A DNA stretch of 64,000 nucleotides, from NCBI GenBank assembly GCA_946965045.2, contig OX337231.1, positions 2,046,001 through 2,110,000 of the forward strand, in the 5' to 3' direction. This DNA is from Epithemia pelagica (lineage: Eukaryota > Bacillariophyta > Bacillariophyceae > Surirellales > Surirellaceae). The notes below the pieces were generated by a model. It had not been told where the DNA came from. It did not search any database and worked only from the letters and a program-made list of their open reading frames with translations. The translations under genes were made by a program, and so were the position numbers. Positions 59,783-64,000 of this stretch are shown here, piece by piece. Every line of letters starts with the position of its first letter. The first letter of the stretch is position 1.

Positions 59783-62700
59783 TTATTCGGAACCATCCGA
59801 TTCCCCCTGCCCAATGTCATTGTCATTCTTGCGCCGACCGCTTCTCCCTTTTTTCGATGGTTGTTCCACGGACGGTGCATTGGACAGGGAAGGATTGGTA
59901 CTGGGAATACTCGACAGACTGGGTTCGGTACTGGGAACATCCGATGGTGCATTGGATGGAGCACTGGACAAGGAAGGATTCGAACTCGGCTGACTGGAAA
60001 CACTGGGAGCTTGACTTGGTTCGTCACTCGGTTCACTGGATGTCGAGGGGGCATTGGAAACAGATGGCTCGTTCGAAGGCACATTGGAGGGCAGCATCGA
60101 TGGCATGGTACTGGGAGCTACGCTCAAGGATGGTTCATTGGATGGTTGAACCGATGGATTGCCGGAAGGAGCCGTCGAAAGGGATGGTTTGTTACTTGGT
60201 TGGGCAGACACACTGGGAGCTTCGCTGGGCATTGTGGACGGTGACAGACTTGGACGACTCGATTCCGATGGCTCGGAGGACGGATTGGTAGATGGTTGCG
60301 CAGAAGTACTGGGAGCATTGGACAGAGATGGCGTCGTACTTGGCATTCCAGAAACAGACGGCATCGGACTTGGTTGTGTCGAAGGAGCGGTACTGGTACT
60401 GGGATTCGCCGACGTAGAGGGAGCACTGGAAATGCTGGGGGAATTGCTTGGCGCGTCGGTCGGAGGAAGGACAGGTTCCGATATTTTGGTCAATTCTTGA
60501 AAGGCCGGATTCCCACTGTTCTGTAGTCGATTCACCAAATTGTCTGTAACCGTTTCATCTTCCAAGGGGATGGTCACCAAAGCTTGTGGCCCAAGGTTAG
60601 ATCCACCTGTTTGTGTGACAAACAGAAACTGATCAAACTCCAATTTCAATCCACCATTTTTACCAGGGACAAGCTCTTGCTCCAAGTTCTCAATGTTTGT
60701 GACAAAGTTAAGGACAGCGGCTTCGGCGAGGATTCGACCATTGTTGGTGTCCTGTTGGTCGCCGGTGAAAAAAGCAGTATAGGTAGCAGCAAACTCGGCA
60801 GCAAAAATGGCTTGAGCATTGTCATCCAGTTCATTGTCAATGTCTAGGGTGACACTAATGCCTTGAACCACCGTAGCAATGGTAGCTGGGCCTGGTACAG
60901 AAGCAATGCTGGGTTCATTCGAGGGAGCATCCGATGGAGCATCGGAAGGACTCTCCGATGGATTGTCAGATGGTGCCGATGACACGGATGGAGCATTCGA
61001 CAAAGACGGATTGGAACTGGGAGCACTGGATAGGGACGGTGCAACACTCACACTTGGCGAATTTGATGGGTTGTCGGATGGAGACGATGAAGGGTTCGTC
61101 GATGGACTATCAGAAGGTGCAGATGACACGGATGGAGCATTCGACAAAGACGGATTGGAACTGGGAGCACTGGATAGGGACGGTGCAACACTCACACTTG
61201 GCGAATTTGATGGGTTGTCGGATGGAGACGATGAAGGGTTCGTCGATGGACTATCAGAAGGTGCAGATGACACGGATGGAGCACTCGACGAGCTCGGTTG
61301 GGAACTAGGAGCACTGGATAGGGACGGTGCAACACTCACACTCGGCGAATTTGATGGGGCATCCGACGGTGACAATGAAGGGCTCACCGATGGATTATCC
61401 GAAGGCGCAGAAGACACGGATGGAGCGGCAGATCCACTTGGTGCAGAGCTGGGAGCGCTTGATAGTGACGGTGCTGTACTTGAGCTCGGCGAATTTGATG
61501 GGGCATCCGACGGTGACAATGAAGGGCTCACCGATGGATTATCCGAAGGCGCAGAAGACACGGATGGAGCGGCAGATCCACTTGGTGCCGAGCTGGGAGC
61601 GCTTGATAGTGATGGCGCTGTACTTGTGCTTGGACTACTAGACGGATTCTCAGTCGGAGCTGTTTCGGATGGACTGTTCGATGGAGCAGACGAATCTGAT
61701 GGAGCACTCGAAGAACTTGGTTGGGAACTAGGAGCGCTTGATAGTGACGGTGCTGAACTTGTACTTGGGCTACTGGACGGGGTATCAGTCGGAGCTGTTT
61801 CGGATGGACTGTTCGATGGAGCAGACGAATCTGATGGAGCACTCGAAGTGCTTGGTTGGGAACTAGGAGCGCTTGATAGTGACGGCGCTGCACTTGTGCT
61901 TGGACTACTGGACGGGGTATCAGTCGGAGTATTGTCTGAGTCGGTTGGACTGTTCGATGGAGCACTGCTTGGTTGGGAACTAGGAGCGCTTGATAGTGAC
62001 GGCGCTGCACTTGTGCTTGGACTACTGGACGGGGTGTCAGTCGGAGAATTGTCTGGGTCAGTTGGACTGTTCGATGGAGCATCGGTAGGATTGCTCGAAG
62101 GTGCCGATGAAAGTGATGGAGCGGTACTTGGAGAGTCTGTTGCGCTAGAAGGTGTACTTGAAGGAGCACTTGAGGGCATTTCCGATGGAGAATCCGATGG
62201 CCTTTCTGAAGGAGATGCACTTGGAAACCGAGAAGGCGATACACTTGGGGCTCTGGAAGGTGCATCGGAAGGAGATACGCTTGGGATTTGGGACGGGGGA
62301 TCGGTTCGAATAGGTGTTGGAACATTCGTGGGAGAGCTGCTTGGAAGTCGACTTGGAGGTTCACTTGGCGTTGCGCTAGGAACGCGGGTCGGTGACACAC
62401 TTGGAGTAAGAGAAGGAAACTCCGAAGGAGGTACACTCGGCGCTGTGGATGGGGCATCCGATGGTGACACCGATGGTGCAGGGGACCTTGTTGGAGCCAC
62501 GGATGGCTGTGACGAAGTACTTGGTGCTGGGGAAACCGATGGTGCTGTCGAAGGAGCAGCAGACGGAGCTTCTGTCTTGAAATTCTTTCGCTTGTACACT
62601 TTGATATGATTTCTTGCACCGACCGCAAGCTTCCCGCCACTTCTTGATAACGATAACTCCAGTTGACGGCAGGGCAATTTTGAAACTGGGACACCAGGTC

Positions 62701-64000
62701 CAATGACGTAGTAGTGATTCTCGACAATCGAATACGTAGCCACTCGCGTAACTTGGTTCTTTGACACCTGGCCCACAGCCACTGTGAAGCCAGTTCCTGA
62801 TAATGCCAGAGACGAGCCCAGCTTTGTCCCCCGTGTTTTCCCTGTAATATCAGGGATCCGTTTTTCCCATTGTGCTTCATCCTGTGAGACAGCGAGATCG
62901 AATATTCGAACAACTCCGGCATGGGCTCCGACACCCACGACTGTTACTCCCGGACAGCCCGTTGCCAACCTTCGACCACTTTCGTCAAGCTCTACCGTTG
63001 TTCCACAACGATCGCCGTGAAAATGACCTTGTAAAATCTCTTCTCCCACTATTGGCAAGAAGTTGTTGGCGTCTTCCGAAAACCGAAATGTGTCGACTCC
63101 TCCAGCGTTGTTGTTCCGCGCCGGACACCCAATAGCTAGCACATTGCCATCTTCCGACATGGATGTACTTTTTCCGCAATGATCAAAATTGGTGTTATTG
63201 TGTGTAAAGAACGATGGTTCCCAAAGAAACTGGCTGTTCATATTGAACACAATACCACCGTCACCACCCGGTGCACCAACCAACACTTGGTACCCTTCCA
63301 ATCCAATATTCACCGATGTACCCGCACGGCCAAAGACGCCAAAATCAGAAAAGACACCTCCGTACTGGACCCATTTCGTCGAGTTGTTCAAAAAGTAGGT
63401 AAAGAATCCTCCGCGTCCACCATTGCATTGCGGACACCCCACAACAATGGAAGGGAACGGATAGGATCCCGTGATATCTACGTCAGCCCCAAACCTCCCG
63501 TAAATGTCGGGAGAGAAAATATCTTGTCCGAGTTGTTTCCATTGCCCCCAGGAAAATGACTCGTACACCCGCACAATGCTGTTGACGCGTGGATAGTGGG
63601 ACTTGGGATCCTGAGCCGACGGAATGCGCGCTGGAAGGCCCACCACCATGATTTGCCCATCGTCACTCAGAGCCACTGTTTTCCCTCGTACCGCAGGAGG
63701 ACATCGGATCCACTCCCGGTACGCTCGAGGCGCAACGGCCCGAAAGGCGTCCTTTTTGCCCTTACCTCCTCGTTTCTTGCCCTTTTTGGACTTTTTCCCC
63801 GACGAATAGCGTCGGCGGGGATTGAGGTATGCGTTGGCATACTGATTGTAGTAGTTGCCATATCCAACCGCTTGGCGAACAACTTGCTTTTGTTCTGGAC
63901 TGATTTGAGAACCGTCAAACGCGTCCAGGTCGGGTGGGAGCCCCTCTACATGGCTTTCCATTCCAGAAACGACTGTTGGCACTGCTGGTGCTGCACTCAT
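59783..64000 (-). CDS. Giant Pro-Ser-repeat surface protein, 5' end outside window (at least 1405 aa)
   Basis: The frame is open to the right edge; the ATG at 64000-63998 is probably not the true start, since no signal peptide is included. Residues 1-90 are Gly/Lys/Tyr-rich and basic ('GKKSKKGKKRGGKGKK'). Residues 90-470 look like a beta-propeller of FG-GAP-like or kelch-like blades: 'VALSDDGQIMVVGLPA', 'PSIVVGCPQCNGGRGGFFTY', 'GYQVLVGAPGGDGG', 'MSEDGNVLAIGCPARNN', 'DESGRRLATGCPG', 'LSRSGGKLAVGAR'. A long Pro-Ser-x-x spacer follows (about 480-1040), then a compact domain of about 115 residues ('ISVTLDIDNEL...FAATYTAFFTGD...LEQELVPGK'), a second Pro-Ser spacer and a basic tail. Probably an extracellular cell-wall or adhesion protein. 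The role is inferred. Confidence 0.75.
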   Translation of the reverse strand: MSAAPAVPTVVSGMESHVEGLPPDLDAFDGSQISPEQKQVVRQAVGYGNYYNQYANAYLNPRRRYSSGKKSKKGKKRGGKGKKDAFRAVAPRAYREWIRCPPAVRGKTVALSDDGQIMVVGLPARIPSAQDPKSHYPRVNSIVRVYESFSWGQWKQLGQDIFSPDIYGRFGADVDITGSYPFPSIVVGCPQCNGGRGGFFTYFLNNSTKWVQYGGVFSDFGVFGRAGTSVNIGLEGYQVLVGAPGGDGGIVFNMNSQFLWEPSFFTHNNTNFDHCGKSTSMSEDGNVLAIGCPARNNNAGGVDTFRFSEDANNFLPIVGEEILQGHFHGDRCGTTVELDESGRRLATGCPGVTVVGVGAHAGVVRIFDLAVSQDEAQWEKRIPDITGKTRGTKLGSSLALSGTGFTVAVGQVSKNQVTRVATYSIVENHYYVIGPGVPVSKLPCRQLELSLSRSGGKLAVGARNHIKVYKRKNFKTEAPSAAPSTAPSVSPAPSTSSQPSVAPTRSPAPSVSPSDAPSTAPSVPPSEFPSLTPSVSPTRVPSATPSEPPSRLPSSSPTNVPTPIRTDPPSQIPSVSPSDAPSRAPSVSPSRFPSASPSERPSDSPSEMPSSAPSSTPSSATDSPSTAPSLSSAPSSNPTDAPSNSPTDPDNSPTDTPSSSPSTSAAPSLSSAPSSQPSSAPSNSPTDSDNTPTDTPSSSPSTSAAPSLSSAPSSQPSTSSAPSDSSAPSNSPSETAPTDTPSSSPSTSSAPSLSSAPSSQPSSSSAPSDSSAPSNSPSETAPTENPSSSPSTSTAPSLSSAPSSAPSGSAAPSVSSAPSDNPSVSPSLSPSDAPSNSPSSSTAPSLSSAPSSAPSGSAAPSVSSAPSDNPSVSPSLSPSDAPSNSPSVSVAPSLSSAPSSQPSSSSAPSVSSAPSDSPSTNPSSSPSDNPSNSPSVSVAPSLSSAPSSNPSLSNAPSVSSAPSDSPSTNPSSSPSDNPSNSPSVSVAPSLSSAPSSNPSLSNAPSVSSAPSDNPSESPSDAPSDAPSNEPSIASVPGPATIATVVQGISVTLDIDNELDDNAQAIFAAEFAATYTAFFTGDQQDTNNGRILAEAAVLNFVTNIENLEQELVPGKNGGLKLEFDQFLFVTQTGGSNLGPQALVTIPLEDETVTDNLVNRLQNSGNPAFQELTKISEPVLPPTDAPSNSPSISSAPSTSANPSTSTAPSTQPSPMPSVSGMPSTTPSLSNAPSTSAQPSTNPSSEPSESSRPSLSPSTMPSEAPSVSAQPSNKPSLSTAPSGNPSVQPSNEPSLSVAPSTMPSMLPSNVPSNEPSVSNAPSTSSEPSDEPSQAPSVSSQPSSNPSLSSAPSNAPSDVPSTEPSLSSIPSTNPSLSNAPSVEQPSKKGRSGRRKNDNDIGQGESDGSE
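60981..61556 (-). repeat. Four tandem 144-bp units inside the Pro-Ser spacer
   Basis: The word GACACGGATGGAGC recurs at 60981, 61125, 61269, 61413 and 61557 (the last with one change), always 144 bp apart, giving four full 48-codon units. The first two units are almost identical; later ones diverge. A second array with a 135-bp period (GACGAATCTGATGGAGC at 61689 and 61824) follows. Confidence 0.9.

Noticed and set aside
60879-62609. 576-codon plus-strand ORF rich in Asp-Gly repeats
   Set aside because: It is the mirror of the Pro-Ser repeats of the minus-strand surface protein; the repeat in one strand forces an open frame in the other.

Overview
The window looks like nuclear DNA of a diatom, probably a raphid pennate; Seminavis robusta or a relative is my guess and was not tested. 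The evidence is eukaryotic: a cytosolic ribosomal protein eL13, a GT-AG intron, two different non-LTR retrotransposons, a DHHC palmitoyltransferase, RING-H2/ubiquitin proteins, signal peptides ending in ASAF/ANAF-type plastid-entry motifs, and Pro-Ser-rich secreted proteins. Genes are mostly intron-less, on both strands and widely spaced.

Positions 1-20.3 kb are repeat-rich and young. The edge holds the N-terminal part of a piggyBac-like transposase. Two head-to-tail copies of a unit of about 4.95 kb follow (1022-6010 and 6011-10948). Each has a leucine-rich-repeat-like gene (+) converging on a gene (-) whose product joins a PD-(D/E)XK nuclease-like domain to a compact protein kinase. That architecture matches header-less Crinkler-RHS-type (CR) proteins. 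An endonuclease-type (RLE) LINE (10949-about 18196, minus strand) sits exactly at the right end of the second unit. A third LRR copy without its partner lies beyond it (18197-about 20312).

Positions 20.3-34.5 kb carry single-copy host genes: MenB ending in a peroxisomal SKL, a secreted Pro-Ser protein, a broken class III aminotransferase, an ankyrin-DHHC palmitoyltransferase with a DHNC motif, a tiny spliced plastid-targeted protein not found by simple ORF calling, and a protein with an embedded complete ubiquitin fold and a RING-H2. A fossil of the same RING family is next to it.

Positions 34.58-42.88 kb are a full-length EEP/RT/RNase H LINE flanked by an 18-bp direct repeat. It carries one premature stop and one homopolymer frameshift. 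Positions 42.9-64 kb hold a plastid-targeted protein of unknown role, a second RING paralogue, a fusion of a BMT5-like rRNA methyltransferase with a pseudouridine synthase, a plastid-type acetyl-CoA synthetase, eL13, a glycine-zipper protein, and the C-terminal 1405 residues of a giant Pro-Ser-repeat surface protein running off the right edge.

The best candidate for a little-described system is the duplicated LRR / nuclease-kinase pair. Its shared promoter carries four CCCC-GGGG palindromic boxes, its LRR genes are mosaics of identical and diverged blocks, and it sits among mobile elements. The ubiquitin-RING family and the methyltransferase-pseudouridine synthase fusion come next.
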